From positions 1-64,000 of the forward strand of contig JAXMCQ010000009.1 of NCBI GenBank assembly GCA_046349315.1: a stretch of 64,000 bases of DNA, given 5' to 3'. This DNA is from JAEUMG01 sp046349315. Its GTDB lineage: Bacteria; Pseudomonadota; Alphaproteobacteria; Rhizobiales; Aestuariivirgaceae. Positions 41,393 through 50,214 of this stretch are shown here, piece by piece. Positions within the stretch are counted from its first letter, which is position 1. Each line of letters opens with the position of its first letter. The translations under genes and the position numbers were made by a program. A model generated the notes under the pieces. That model was not told the origin of the DNA. It made no database searches and saw nothing but the letters and a program-made list of their open reading frames with translations.

Positions 41393-41952
41393 AGTCCCGC
41401 CTGGGTGAAGCGCGCCGGGCCAGCAGGCGGCGTCGCGCGGATGAAGTTCTCGGCCGCCGCATAATCCGAGAAGTTCCACAGCGCCATGCCGCCTGGATCA
41501 GGCGCCAGCAAGCCGATGCGATTGATGAGATAAGTGAGCCTGCCCGAAGCTGAATTCGCCGCACGGCTCTGGAAATAATCACGCAGTTCTGTCGGCGATG
41601 ATCCTTGCGCGTCGAAGAACTCGATCAGATGCAATCCGCCTGGCAACGGCCCGTCGCCGATGATCGCATCATAAAGCCCATTGCGCGTGAAGCGCATGGC
41701 ACGCGAGACCGGGGTCTCGGCGGTATAGAGACGGCCTTCGGTCGTGCGGAAATGCGCTTCCCATTCATCGAGCCGCGCAAAGCCCTTGATCTCCCACCAG
41801 CACATATAAAAAGGCTCGCCGCCGAGGCGCTGCGTGCGTCCAACATTGGCGATCATCCTGTCGCCTTCGCCGGTCCAGTCCTGATGGCCGAGTTTACGGA
41901 AGATCTGGAACGGCATGGCCGGATCATGCTCGATATATTCGGCGAAAATCAT
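41362..41952 (-). CDS. Unknown protein, possibly dimeric alpha-beta barrel type
   Basis: I do not recognise this 196-aa protein with confidence. It has an apparent internal duplication: MPFQIFRKLGHQDWTGEGDRM...FYMCWWEIKGFARLDEWEAHFRT in the first half and LHLIEFFDAQ...MALWNFSDYAAAENFIRATP in the second, each with a beta strand and a helix followed by a repeated element ending in FTRNGLYDAI or FTQAGLYRNF. That suggests two ferredoxin-like halves of the NIPSNAP/Dabb kind. No signal peptide or membrane helix is visible. It overlaps the ROK gene 3' end on the other strand. Confidence 0.6.
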   Translation of the reverse strand: MIFAEYIEHDPAMPFQIFRKLGHQDWTGEGDRMIANVGRTQRLGGEPFYMCWWEIKGFARLDEWEAHFRTTEGRLYTAETPVSRAMRFTRNGLYDAIIGDGPLPGGLHLIEFFDAQGSSPTELRDYFQSRAANSASGRLTYLINRIGLLAPDPGGMALWNFSDYAAAENFIRATPPAGPARFTQAGLYRNFGDEIV

Positions 41953-41975
41953 CGAACGGTTCCCCGCGGAAAGAA

Positions 41976-42000
41976 GAGAAGCGCCGAACCGGCGCTTCTC
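41976..42000 (-). terminator. Rho-independent terminator of the kinase/betaine-type transporter operon
   Basis: A 10-bp stem, GAGAAGCGCC/GGCGCTTCTC, with a five-base loop, followed on the minus strand by TTCTTTCC. It lies 21 bases after the binding-protein stop and ends the operon that begins near 50166. Confidence 0.75.
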
Positions 42001-42020
42001 CTTTGTGTCTGTCTACGCCG

Positions 42021-43049
42021 TCACTGCGTTCCGGCGAGCCATTCCTTCTCGATCATGTCCTTATTGGCGTCGACCCAGGCCTTGGCGACCTCGTTGATAT
42101 CCTTCTTGTCGACTTCCATCGCAAGAATCCAGGCATTGACGTCATCGGCATTGAGCGCGACCTGCTTCAGGAATTGCGAGACCTTCGGCGCGCGCTCGGC
42201 AAGCGCCTTGGAATGCGCAATATTCACGCGCGTCGGCGGCTGTCCGCATTTGATCGAGCTGGCTTCGAGCCAGTCATTGCGCTCCTGCGGCTGATAGAAA
42301 GTATAGCAGCCATTCGGATTGTAGCGGTCGGTGCCCTTGGCGGACTCTGTCGTGTAGCCGGTGAATTCCGGCTCCTCGAGCTTGGTCAGCTTGTAGGCGG
42401 CATGAATCCATTCCGGGGTCCAGTAGTAGAAGGCGACCGCCTTGTGATTGTCGATCGCATCCTTGAGCTGGGCGAGCATCACCGGCGTCCCGACTGTCGT
42501 CAGCTCCATTGTCTTGTCGAAACCGTCGGTCTTGGCGCGCACCGCCGTGTGGTTGGTCGATTCCCAGCCGACTTCGCCGGCCCAGATCTCGCCCTTGCCA
42601 TTGCCGTCCGAGTCGAAGAGCTTCGCCACTTCCGGCTTTGCCAGGTCTGAGAGCTTGGTGACGCCATTCTCTTCCGCGACATAGGTCGGAATGAAGATTC
42701 CCTCGGTTCCGAGATAAGGCGTCTTGTTGAGGATGATCGTTTCCTTGCCGCCCGGCAGCACATAGTCCTTCATCTGCGCTGGCAGATGGTCGGTCCACAT
42801 GTCGGCGACGATGTCGACCGAGCCGTCGCCCTTGTCGAGGGCTTCATAAAGCGCTTCCTGTGCGGCAGCGATGGTTTGCACATCGGCGTCGAGATAGCGT
42901 GTCATGATTTCGGCGAGTACGGCTTCGATCGCCGTGGAGCCCGGCCAGTTCAATTGGCCGATCACCACTTTGGTTTTCGCTTCGGCCATACCTCCCGTGA
43001 CCAAGAGCGAGCCGGCAAGCGCACCGGCAAATCCGAGTTTTCTTAACAT
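42021..43049 (-). CDS. Glycine betaine/proline-type ABC transporter binding protein (ProX/OpuAC)
   Basis: A periplasmic binding protein of the quaternary-amine uptake family, 342 aa, with signal peptide MLRKLGFAGALAGSLLVTGGMAEA. The mature sequence has KVVIGQLNWPGSTAIEAVLAEIM, DIVADMWTDHLPAQMKDYV, the cage-like region IWAGEVGWESTNHTAVRAK and AVAFYYWTPEWIHAAYKL with several Trp/Tyr that could form an aromatic ligand box. PPTRVNIAHSKALAERAPKVSQFLKQVALNADDVNAWI closes the fold. It follows the permease by 77 bases. The operon also encodes a kinase and an aldolase, so the ligand may not be a classical osmolyte. Confidence 0.88.
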   Translation of the reverse strand: MLRKLGFAGALAGSLLVTGGMAEAKTKVVIGQLNWPGSTAIEAVLAEIMTRYLDADVQTIAAAQEALYEALDKGDGSVDIVADMWTDHLPAQMKDYVLPGGKETIILNKTPYLGTEGIFIPTYVAEENGVTKLSDLAKPEVAKLFDSDGNGKGEIWAGEVGWESTNHTAVRAKTDGFDKTMELTTVGTPVMLAQLKDAIDNHKAVAFYYWTPEWIHAAYKLTKLEEPEFTGYTTESAKGTDRYNPNGCYTFYQPQERNDWLEASSIKCGQPPTRVNIAHSKALAERAPKVSQFLKQVALNADDVNAWILAMEVDKKDINEVAKAWVDANKDMIEKEWLAGTQ

Positions 43050-43126
43050 TTACGTCTCCTTCGTTTCCACCCGGGTTATGGCCCTTCCCGCGGCAACATC
43101 GCCGAAGGCGGGCAATTCATTGACCT

Positions 43127-44404
43127 CTAATTCTTCCGCCGCTCCGCCTCCGCACCTCGCACCATACGGTCGAGCACCATCGCGCAAAGCACGATCGCAA
43201 AACCGACAAGAAATCCCTGCCCGGTGCGCAAATGCTGCAGGGCCTTCATCACGCCGTCGCCCAGACCGCCGGCTCCGATCAATGCCGCGACCACCACCAT
43301 CGACAGGCTCATCATGATCGTCTGGTTGACGCCCAGACGAATTGACGGCACCGCCAATGGCAATTCGACTTTGAACAGGAGTTGCAATGGGCTCGCGCCA
43401 AACGCATTCGCCGCTTCGCGCACATTGGCCGGCACCTGGCGGATGCCGAGTTCGGTCAACCGGATCATCGACGGCAAGGCAAAGATCACGGTCGCAATCA
43501 CCCCTGGCGGTTTTCCGATCGAGAAAAGTGCGACGGCGGGAATGAGATAGACGAAGGTTGGCAGTGTCTGCATGACATCGAGCACCGGCTCGACGAGTGC
43601 GTGTAATCGTGGGCTCTTGGCGCATAATACGCCGACCGGGATGCCAAGCGCGACGCAGATGATGACCGCAACTGCAACCAATGCCAGCGTGCTCATGCTG
43701 GCTCCCCACAAGCCCAGAAGACCGATATAAGCAAGCGAAGCCGCCGTGAAGATTGTCGTGCGCGGACCGGCCAATCGATGGGCAAGGATCAGCACCACGA
43801 GCACAGTCACCGGCCATGGCGTATCGACGAAAACGACTTCGACGAAATTGAGCGAGTTGCGCAATCCGACGGTGATCGCGTCGAAGAATACGCTCCAGTT
43901 CGAGGTGATCCATTTGACGCCGGAATCGATCACGCTGGCGACCGCGGGTGCGAGCGCCTTGGGGACCGGGAACTGCACGAGCCACGAGACAGGTTCCTCC
44001 GCGACGAAACCGTAGATCGTCAATGCGTAGACGAAAATGAAAAACGGCACCGCCAGCGCAAGATTAGTTCCCGACGGTACCGCCTTTTCTGCCGCGGCGA
44101 TCGAGCGCTGGCGAAGCGCGATGTCGCTCAGGGGCCGGAGCGTGAAGCCGATCAGGATGCGCGTCAGCAGGAAGAGGATGATGCCGCCCCACAGCGAGCC
44201 GCGCGGCTCGGCATCGGCGGCTTGCGGCCAGAGAGCACGCAAAAGCAGGACAAGCCCGACCAATTCGATAAACGCGCTGAACGAAAACAACAGCCAAAGC
44301 CCGCGCGCCGCAGCCGCAAGCGGGCCGATGAGCGCAGCCGTCATATCGAAGCCTCGCTCTTCGGTCGCGGGTGCGGCGGCGCTGTCAAGCGAGTGGTCAA
44401 CCAT
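43127..44404 (-). CDS. Glycine betaine/proline-type ABC transporter permease (ProW)
   Basis: A 425-aa permease. ATG 44404 lies inside the ProV stop region, overlapping by eight bases. Beyond the usual five-helix core there is a long N-terminal part with four further hydrophobic segments (ALIGPLAAAARGLWLLFSFSAFIELVGLVLLLRALWP), so the gene looks like a fusion of an extra membrane domain to a ProW core. The core has VLCAKSPRLHALVEPVLDVMQTLPTFVYLIPAVALF, the EAA loop VPANVREAANAFGASPLQLLFKVELPLAVPSIRLG and MMSLSMVVVAALIGAGGLGDGVMK, all typical of betaine-type permeases. Confidence 0.88.
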   Translation of the reverse strand: MVDHSLDSAAAPATEERGFDMTAALIGPLAAAARGLWLLFSFSAFIELVGLVLLLRALWPQAADAEPRGSLWGGIILFLLTRILIGFTLRPLSDIALRQRSIAAAEKAVPSGTNLALAVPFFIFVYALTIYGFVAEEPVSWLVQFPVPKALAPAVASVIDSGVKWITSNWSVFFDAITVGLRNSLNFVEVVFVDTPWPVTVLVVLILAHRLAGPRTTIFTAASLAYIGLLGLWGASMSTLALVAVAVIICVALGIPVGVLCAKSPRLHALVEPVLDVMQTLPTFVYLIPAVALFSIGKPPGVIATVIFALPSMIRLTELGIRQVPANVREAANAFGASPLQLLFKVELPLAVPSIRLGVNQTIMMSLSMVVVAALIGAGGLGDGVMKALQHLRTGQGFLVGFAIVLCAMVLDRMVRGAEAERRKN

Positions 44405-45491
44405 CGCCGGGCTTCCCTTGGATACCGCGCAGCAATGCCTTCTTGTCGACAAGCCCCACGACAACGCCGTCATCTGTCTCGATGAGGATCGGCTCGTCAT
44501 GGACGGAAGCAAGATCGACCAGTTCGTCGAGATCGCTGTCGGGACGTGCCCGCGGGCCGGCGCTGACATGAGCCCCGGTGATCGGCGTCATGATGTCCGA
44601 GGCCCTGAGCAATTTGAGTCGCGACAATCCGCTGACGAAATCGGCGACATAATCGTCGGCCGGCTTGCGCACGATCTCCGCCGGCGTGCCGATCTGCACC
44701 AATTGTCCGTCGCGCATGATGGCAATGCGGGTGCCGAGCCGGATCGCTTCGTCGAGATCGTGAGTAATAAAGACCGTGGTCTTGCGCATGACCCGCGACA
44801 GGCTGAGGAACTGGTCCTGCAATTGCCGCCGGATGAGCGGATCGAGCGCGCCGAAAGGTTCATCCATCAAAAGCAGTTCGGGATCGCCAGCGAGTGCGCG
44901 CGCCAGCCCGACGCGCTGCTGCATGCCGCCCGAGAGCTCGGAAGGGTTGCGCCCCGCCCATTCCGCAAGCTTGACCTGTTCGAGGACGCGCATGGCAATG
45001 CGCTCGCGCTCGGCGCGCGAGACGCCGCGCAATTCGAGACCGAATGCGGCGTTGTCGAGTACATTGCGATGCGGCAGCAATGCGAAGCTCTGGAACACCA
45101 TGCCGATCTTCTCGGCGCGCAGTCGGCGCAGTTCGGAAGAAGACTTGCGGCCGATCTCTTCGCGATCGATGAGTATCGACCCCGATGTCGGCTCGATCAA
45201 CCCGTTGATCAGGCGCACCAGCGTCGATTTGCCGGAACCCGACAATCCCATGATGCAGAAAATCTCGCCGCGCTCGACCGTGAAGCTCGCTCCGGCGACG
45301 CCGATGACGCAATTATAGCGCTGCAGGAGTTCCGTCTTGCCGAGGCCTTCCGACGCGATTGCGGCGCGCGCCCGCTGAGCTTGCACGCCAAACAACTTCC
45401 ACACATCGCGGCATTCGACCACAGTCTGCGCCGCGCTTGCCGGAGCTTCTGGCGGCTTGCGCGAGATGGAAGCTGTGGGGCGCAGCGACAT
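44397..45491 (-). CDS. Glycine betaine/proline-type ABC transporter ATP-binding protein (ProV)
   Basis: A 364-aa ATPase from ATG 45491. Walker A is GLSGSGKSTLVRLINGLIEP near residue 81; the signature is LSGGMQQRVGLARALA; Walker B is ELLLMDEPFGALDPLIRRQLQ. ProV-specific features are an N-terminal VVECRDVWKLFG and a C-terminal CBS module (ELVDLASVHDEPILIETDDGVVVGLVDKKALLRGIQG), in OpuA the sensor of ionic strength. Here it seems to be a single shortened CBS unit. It is only two bases behind the SDR gene and overlaps the permease gene, so it is part of the long GntR-led operon. Confidence 0.9.
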   Translation of the reverse strand: MSLRPTASISRKPPEAPASAAQTVVECRDVWKLFGVQAQRARAAIASEGLGKTELLQRYNCVIGVAGASFTVERGEIFCIMGLSGSGKSTLVRLINGLIEPTSGSILIDREEIGRKSSSELRRLRAEKIGMVFQSFALLPHRNVLDNAAFGLELRGVSRAERERIAMRVLEQVKLAEWAGRNPSELSGGMQQRVGLARALAGDPELLLMDEPFGALDPLIRRQLQDQFLSLSRVMRKTTVFITHDLDEAIRLGTRIAIMRDGQLVQIGTPAEIVRKPADDYVADFVSGLSRLKLLRASDIMTPITGAHVSAGPRARPDSDLDELVDLASVHDEPILIETDDGVVVGLVDKKALLRGIQGKPGDG

Positions 45492-45493
45492 CG

Positions 45494-46276
45494 CTACCAA
45501 TTGCTCCCGATCGACACCGTAATGGCCTGTCCATTGACGCCGCTGGCGGCGGCGCTGGCGAGAAACGAAACGACATTGGCGACTTCTTGCACGTCGAGGA
45601 TCCGTCCCGCAGGATTCTGTTGCGCCCGTTCGGCCCATACAGCATCAGCAGATAGGCCGCGCTGTGCTGCTTCCTTCAAGGCGTCCTGTTCCGCCATCTC
45701 GGTGCGGACCCAACTGGGCAGAACAGCATTGCATGTCCCGCCATGGGGGGCAATGTCGTGGGCAATCGAGCGCACTAGCCCGATGACACCATGTTTTGAT
45801 GCACAATAGGCCGACATGGCGGGTGCTCCGACTTCGCCTGCCGTCGATGAAATCATGACGATGCGGCCGAAACCCGATTGCCTGATGTCATGCGCGACAT
45901 GCCGCGACAATTCGAAGGAAGCATCGAGATTGACAGCCAGCGTCAATCGCCAATCTTCGCTCGTCTGTTCAAAGATCGGCCGGTCGAGATAGCCGCCCCG
46001 TCCCGCACTATTGACGAGAATGGCGGGACTGCCGACCTGGCGGGCACAGCTTATGACTTCGGCGCAGGCATCTGCCGTTTCGATCGAGATCGCGCAAGGG
46101 ATCGCTCCCGTCTCGCTTTCAAGACTCTTCAACCGGCCGATATCGCGCGCCACCGCCAGAACCTTTGCGCCGCGCGCCGCAAGTTGCGCCGCGACCGCCC
46201 GGCCGATGCCATTGCTCGCCCCGGTCACGATCGCAACCTTGCCGTCGAGATCGCGCTTGGCCGGTGAAGGGTTCAT
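45494..46276 (-). CDS. SDR-family oxidoreductase
   Basis: A short-chain dehydrogenase of 260 aa. The Rossmann motif VTGASNGIGRAVAAQLAARGAKVLAVAR lies at residue 17, NSAG at about 88, catalytic ISSTAGEVGAPAMSAYCASKHGV contains Ser and YxxxK. VARD after strand 2 suggests NADP-type binding. The C-terminus GVNGQAITVSIGSNW is of the usual form. It lies between the aldolase gene (3 bases upstream) and ProV (2 bases downstream). In the operon it is the second oxidoreductase, so it probably oxidises or reduces an intermediate near the aldolase step. Confidence 0.88.
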   Translation of the reverse strand: MNPSPAKRDLDGKVAIVTGASNGIGRAVAAQLAARGAKVLAVARDIGRLKSLESETGAIPCAISIETADACAEVISCARQVGSPAILVNSAGRGGYLDRPIFEQTSEDWRLTLAVNLDASFELSRHVAHDIRQSGFGRIVMISSTAGEVGAPAMSAYCASKHGVIGLVRSIAHDIAPHGGTCNAVLPSWVRTEMAEQDALKEAAQRGLSADAVWAERAQQNPAGRILDVQEVANVVSFLASAAASGVNGQAITVSIGSNW

Positions 46277-46279
46277 CTC

Positions 46280-47032
46280 TTAGGAAGTTCCATGCACGAT
46301 GCGGCACAATTGCTTGACAACCTCGGCAGGATTGGGCGCGCCCCAGACATTGCGCCCTACTGCCACACCCGCTGCGCCCGCATCCATCGCGGCGGAAATA
46401 TCCGCGAGATAGCGTTCGCGATCACTGGCGAAATTGCCGCCGGCAAGAATGATCGGCGTGCCGCATGAGGTACTATCCGCAATGCGCGATGCGGGTGATG
46501 GCATCGTCGTCTTGATGACATGCGCGCCAAGTTCGGCGCCGGTGCGGCACGATGCAGCGATCGCATCCGGCGCATAGGCGTCGGGAAAGCGCGGACTCTC
46601 GATCGGCATGATCTCGCAGATATAGTCGAGCCCGTGGCGATCGCAGTCGGCGGCGATCCGTCCCGCGGCCTTCAGCGCCTCGAGTTCGAAGGGCGCGCCG
46701 AGCTGCACATAGGTCATGACGGCGCGGACCCCAAGCCGCATGGCATGTTCAAGCGTCCAGGTCGGCACATGGTCGGTGATCTCATAGGATGAGCCGAGCG
46801 TCACCGTCGTGAGATCAAGCTTGAGAATTGGTGCCGCCTCGCCGAAGGCCTCGCGCTCGTCGCGTATCGTCCCATAGCTTGCGATCACCGCATCCGCGCC
46901 GGCGCTCGCAACAGTGCTGATCAGGGCGCGGCGGTCTTCGAGGCCCTTGCACGGCCAGGAATAGAGCGCGTGATCGATCGCGACCACGACGGCCTTGCCG
47001 TTGGTTGAAAAGAAACACGGCCTGCGCATCAC
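46280..47032 (-). CDS. DeoC/LacD-family class I aldolase (DhnA/LsrF-like)
   Basis: A 250-aa Schiff-base aldolase related to DhnA fructose-bisphosphate aldolase and LsrF. KAVVVAIDHALYSWPCKGLEDRR carries the family's IDHG-like phosphate or substrate segment, LDLTTVTLGSS and VMTYVQLGAPFELEALKAAGRIAADCDRHGLDYICEIMPIESPRF follow; GAHVIKTTMPSP contains the likely Schiff-base lysine (IKT), and PIILAGGN plus AAGVAVGRNVWG the phosphate-binding loop. The start is GTG 47032 (overlapping GTGA) or ATG 47029. It should split a phosphorylated keto sugar made by the operon's kinase and dehydrogenase. Confidence 0.85.
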   Translation of the reverse strand: MMRRPCFFSTNGKAVVVAIDHALYSWPCKGLEDRRALISTVASAGADAVIASYGTIRDEREAFGEAAPILKLDLTTVTLGSSYEITDHVPTWTLEHAMRLGVRAVMTYVQLGAPFELEALKAAGRIAADCDRHGLDYICEIMPIESPRFPDAYAPDAIAASCRTGAELGAHVIKTTMPSPASRIADSTSCGTPIILAGGNFASDRERYLADISAAMDAGAAGVAVGRNVWGAPNPAEVVKQLCRIVHGTS

Positions 47033-48015
47033 TGGTCTCCTGTGCGAAAGATGGTCTTGAGCCCGGTGAATTTCTGTCGCCGCACCAAAGCGGCCTCGAG
47101 ATCATCGAAACTGCAATAGGCGGTTACCAGTTTTTCCCAAGGCACAGGGGGATTGATCAGAAGGTCGAGTGCCTGGTCATAGCGCTCGCGGCGCTGATTG
47201 GGCGGAGTGCCGATCCATTCGCTGCCGACGAGGCTGATTTCCTTGTAATGCAGCCGGTTGACATCGATCGTCGCTTTCGAGCGATTGCCAAAGCCCGCAA
47301 ACAATACGACATAGCCGCCGGGCGCAGTGACTTCGATCGATGGCGCTACGAGATCGGGATCGCCAATGGTGAGGATCACGGCATCGGCGCCCTTGCCGCC
47401 GGCCCAGGCCTTGACCTCTTCGGCCCAGTTGTCCGGTTCGATCGCCTTCTCGGCGCCGAAGGCAAGTGCGAGTTCGCGGCGCGCTTGAAGCGGCTCGACG
47501 ACCAGCACGCGCGCCCCGATCCGCGCGGCTTCGGCGATGATCTTGAGGCCCATCACGCCACAGGCGATGACAACGAGACTCTGTCCGGCAACGAGTTTCG
47601 CCTGGTCGTGTACCGCGTGCAGGCAGTCCGCCAGCGGTTCGATGAAAACGGCGCGCTCCTGCGGCAGGTCGTCGGGAAGTCGCAAGGGCCCGCGCGACCA
47701 CGGGATCGGATTGACCGGAATGATCGCGTAATCGGCATAGCCGCCATAGACATCGCCATAGAGCCGGTCATTGGCACGCCACCCGCTGACACCGGGTCCG
47801 ATTGATGCGACGCGCCCCAGCCACTCATGCCCGGCATTAAAGGGATATTCGCCGTCATTGACGCCAATCTCGTATTTGCGTGAATCCGTTGCGCACACGC
47901 CGCACGCTTCAACCTTCACCAGCAACTCGCCGTCGCCAGGAACCGGGATCGGTATCCTCTCGACACGCAGATCGCGCAGGCCATGCAGGCGGGCCGCCCT
48001 CATCTCATTACTCAT
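47029..48015 (-). CDS. Zinc-dependent alcohol/polyol dehydrogenase
   Basis: A medium-chain zinc dehydrogenase, 328 aa from ATG 48015, similar to sorbitol/threonine dehydrogenases. VEACGVCATDSRKYEIG gives the catalytic Cys, NAGHEWLGRV the His-Glu pair, and FIEPLADCLHAVHDQAKL is the polyol-dehydrogenase-like Glu-Pro motif. The Rossmann motif is VVIACGVMGLKIIAEAARIGARVLVVEP. The four-cysteine structural-zinc lobe is missing, as in some polyol dehydrogenases. It follows the FGGY kinase gene by seven bases and overlaps the aldolase gene, so it is probably part of the same pathway. Confidence 0.87.
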   Translation of the reverse strand: MSNEMRAARLHGLRDLRVERIPIPVPGDGELLVKVEACGVCATDSRKYEIGVNDGEYPFNAGHEWLGRVASIGPGVSGWRANDRLYGDVYGGYADYAIIPVNPIPWSRGPLRLPDDLPQERAVFIEPLADCLHAVHDQAKLVAGQSLVVIACGVMGLKIIAEAARIGARVLVVEPLQARRELALAFGAEKAIEPDNWAEEVKAWAGGKGADAVILTIGDPDLVAPSIEVTAPGGYVVLFAGFGNRSKATIDVNRLHYKEISLVGSEWIGTPPNQRRERYDQALDLLINPPVPWEKLVTAYCSFDDLEAALVRRQKFTGLKTIFRTGDQ

Positions 48016-48022
48016 TTCTGCT

Positions 48023-49420
48023 TTAAGCTCCTTCTTCGGCCAAGCGGCCAAGTTCGTGCATGGAATTTCGCAGGGCCGGGTACAGGCCTCGATAGATGCG
48101 GTAGAGTTTCCGGTAGCGCGCATGGCGCCGCTTGTCGGGCGCAATGGCTCTGGCAATGCCGGGATCGAATGGGTGGCCCAGGGCCCGCATGGCCAATGCA
48201 GCGGGCCCGATGCTCTCTCCCGCATGCGCAACGACATCGAGGCGGCACCCAAGCGCGTCCGCCGTTGCCTGTGCCCAGACGGTGTTGCGCAAGCCGCCGC
48301 CATTGGCGCGCATATGCGTCTTCTTTCCGCCTTCCTGAAAAAGGCGATGACCAATATCGAACGTCGAGAGAGCGACGCCATCGAGCGTCGCTCGACGTAA
48401 ATCATTGGCTGTCGTCGTAAGTGTCGCGCCGATAATTGCGCCGCGGGCGAGCGAATCCCAAACCGGTGCTCGCTCGCCAGCAAAGTATGGAAGTACTAAC
48501 ATGCCCGGTTCGCGCTCGGCCTCAGCGTCTGGGGCCCTGCTGCTGCCGACGAGCCTGTCGGTCCAGTCGATGAGGCTACCCGAAGCCGACGTCCAGCCGC
48601 CGAGCAATTGGCCGCGCCCGACATGGGGCGTCAGACGAAGTCCGTGCCGCGCCGCGCTCGCGGCCTTCAACTTGTCAGAGACAACCATCCCCATGACGAT
48701 CGTCGATCCAAGCAGGATCGCGGCTTGGCCGGCATGAACGGCGCCAGAGGCAGCGATATCGACATGGCTGTCATAGCTTCCGGCCGTGACCGGCGTGCCT
48801 GCGGTAAGATCGAGCTTGGCCGCCATCTTCGCGGTCAGGCCACCCGCCATGGCATCGGCGGGCAGAATATCGGGCAGTGCAACCGGCGGCGTGAGGCCTG
48901 GGCAAGTATAATCATTAAGCGTGATTCGATCGATCACCGCCCGGCCGGTCAGGCTTGCAACGAGGAATCCCGCAACATCCGTAACCTGTGCGGCACGCGC
49001 AAATGCCTCCGGAAATTTCCGCCGCCACCACAGGAGCTGCGGAATCGTGTTGTCAGGCCCAAGCTGATACTCGGCGATGCGGTGTCTCCTGATCAGTCTC
49101 TGTCGGTGCTGCTCCGAATCCTGTGAGAAACTGAACATCGCTGCGGCCATCACCGGCCGCAGGCGGTGATCCAGAAGTACCGGACACGGACCGAAAGCGC
49201 CAATACCGATCGCATCGATGCGCGGCCGATCGGCGGCCGCGAGTGCCTGTCGCGCCGCGGCAATCGCCATGGCAAGCCACCGCTTTGGCATGCTATCGAG
49301 CGCCGCATGCTGCGTATCTTTGGCGCCGTTGCGTCCGCTTCCGAGAAGCCTGCCGCGCCGGTCGAAGATCGCGGCGCGCGCACTGCTTAAACCCAGATCG
49401 ATTCCAAGCACGGCGCTCAT
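48023..49420 (-). CDS. FGGY-family carbohydrate kinase (xylulokinase-like)
   Basis: A 465-aa sugar kinase of the FGGY family. ATG 49420 overlaps the GntR gene stop (ATGA). LGIDLGLSSARAAIFDRRGRLLG opens domain 1 and GIGAFGPCPVLLDHRLRPVMAA follows; TAGSYDSHVDIAASGAVHAGQAAILLGSTIVMG is the hinge, with catalytic Asp of the DS/DG type, and LPYFAGERAPVWDSLARGAIIGA plus HMRANGGGLRNTVWAQATADALG belong to domain 2. The family phosphorylates ketoses, polyols and, in LsrK, autoinducer-2. The adjacent LsrF-like aldolase makes the LsrK comparison worth noting, but length and context fit a polyol or ketose equally. Confidence 0.86.
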   Translation of the reverse strand: MSAVLGIDLGLSSARAAIFDRRGRLLGSGRNGAKDTQHAALDSMPKRWLAMAIAAARQALAAADRPRIDAIGIGAFGPCPVLLDHRLRPVMAAAMFSFSQDSEQHRQRLIRRHRIAEYQLGPDNTIPQLLWWRRKFPEAFARAAQVTDVAGFLVASLTGRAVIDRITLNDYTCPGLTPPVALPDILPADAMAGGLTAKMAAKLDLTAGTPVTAGSYDSHVDIAASGAVHAGQAAILLGSTIVMGMVVSDKLKAASAARHGLRLTPHVGRGQLLGGWTSASGSLIDWTDRLVGSSRAPDAEAEREPGMLVLPYFAGERAPVWDSLARGAIIGATLTTTANDLRRATLDGVALSTFDIGHRLFQEGGKKTHMRANGGGLRNTVWAQATADALGCRLDVVAHAGESIGPAALAMRALGHPFDPGIARAIAPDKRRHARYRKLYRIYRGLYPALRNSMHELGRLAEEGA

Positions 49421-50166
49421 TTCCACGCCGACCTGAACAGCGTCGTCCGGAACCGGTAGCGATCGCTGCGGAACACGCTGTGGCTGAGCTCCATCGCCTT
49501 GCCGTTCTGCATATGCGCCGTCGCGCTCGCAATCAGCAGGGGCGCGCCGATGCTGACCTCCAACACATCCGCTTCGCGGTCATCCGCGGCACTGGCTTGC
49601 AACACATAGTCGGCCGAATGCGCGACGACTCCGTATTGGCGTAATTCGTCATAGAGGGATGCCGTCTCAAAATCGGCGCTGGCGATCGCCAGCGCCAAAT
49701 CAAGTACGACCCGGCTGCACTCATGCGCCACCGGCACATCGTCGAGAAGTCGGACGCGCTCGAGCTCGAAGAGCTTCGCGCCTGGCGCGATGCCGAGCCG
49801 TTCGGCCTCGTCCAGCGTTGCGGTGCGAATTTCCGCCTTTAGGACACGCGAGCGCGGTGTCAGACCTCGGGCCCGCGCCATTTCGCTGAAGCCCATGAGC
49901 GCATTGGGTTCGCCCAAGGCTGAGGTCACGAACCAGCCGCGCGCCCCTTCCGCCTCGATGAGCCCGCGTTCCTGAAGCTCGACCAGGGCTCGCCTGATGG
50001 TGACGCGGCTGACGTTGAAATGCTTGCCGAGATCGCGTTCCGACAGAAGCCGGCTGCCGCGGGCCATTTCGCCATTGGCGATTTGACCGGCGATAATCCG
50101 CGCGATCTGCCGGAAGCGGTGTTCACTCGACGTGAGATCGGTGAGGATAGCCGATTTCAATACCAT
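49417..50166 (-). CDS. GntR-family regulator, HutC/UTRA type
   Basis: A 249-aa repressor-type regulator. The N-terminal winged helix, FRQIARIIAGQIANGEMARGSRLLSERDLGKHFNVSRVTIRRALVELQERGLIEAEGARGWFV, is followed by a UTRA effector domain (LGIAPGAKLFELERVRLLDDVPVAHECSRVVLDLALA) that senses small metabolites. It is first in the long kinase/betaine-type transporter operon and overlaps the kinase gene (ATGA). Direct ACCAGT repeats lie just upstream of its ATG, suggesting that it represses its own operon. The inducer is probably the imported compound or its phosphate. Confidence 0.9.
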   Translation of the reverse strand: MVLKSAILTDLTSSEHRFRQIARIIAGQIANGEMARGSRLLSERDLGKHFNVSRVTIRRALVELQERGLIEAEGARGWFVTSALGEPNALMGFSEMARARGLTPRSRVLKAEIRTATLDEAERLGIAPGAKLFELERVRLLDDVPVAHECSRVVLDLALAIASADFETASLYDELRQYGVVAHSADYVLQASAADDREADVLEVSIGAPLLIASATAHMQNGKAMELSHSVFRSDRYRFRTTLFRSAWK

Positions 50167-50167
50167 G

Positions 50168-50190
50168 ACCAGACCAGTACCATACCAGTC
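50168..50190. promoter_or_regulatory. Candidate GntR operator (ACCAGT direct repeats)
   Basis: ACCAGT at 50173-50178 and 50184-50189, one helical turn apart, with a further ACCAG at 50168-50172, directly before the GntR/UTRA start. Repeats one turn apart on one face of the helix fit a dimeric regulator. Confidence 0.45.
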
Positions 50191-50214
50191 TAAATCCTGG
50201 CAAGGGCCAGCCCG

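Noticed and set aside
44037..45809. A 590-codon plus-strand open frame across the betaine-type permease, ATPase and SDR genes
   Set aside because: The minus strand encodes three clearly recognised proteins in coupled order; the long frame shows no domain and its composition mirrors them.
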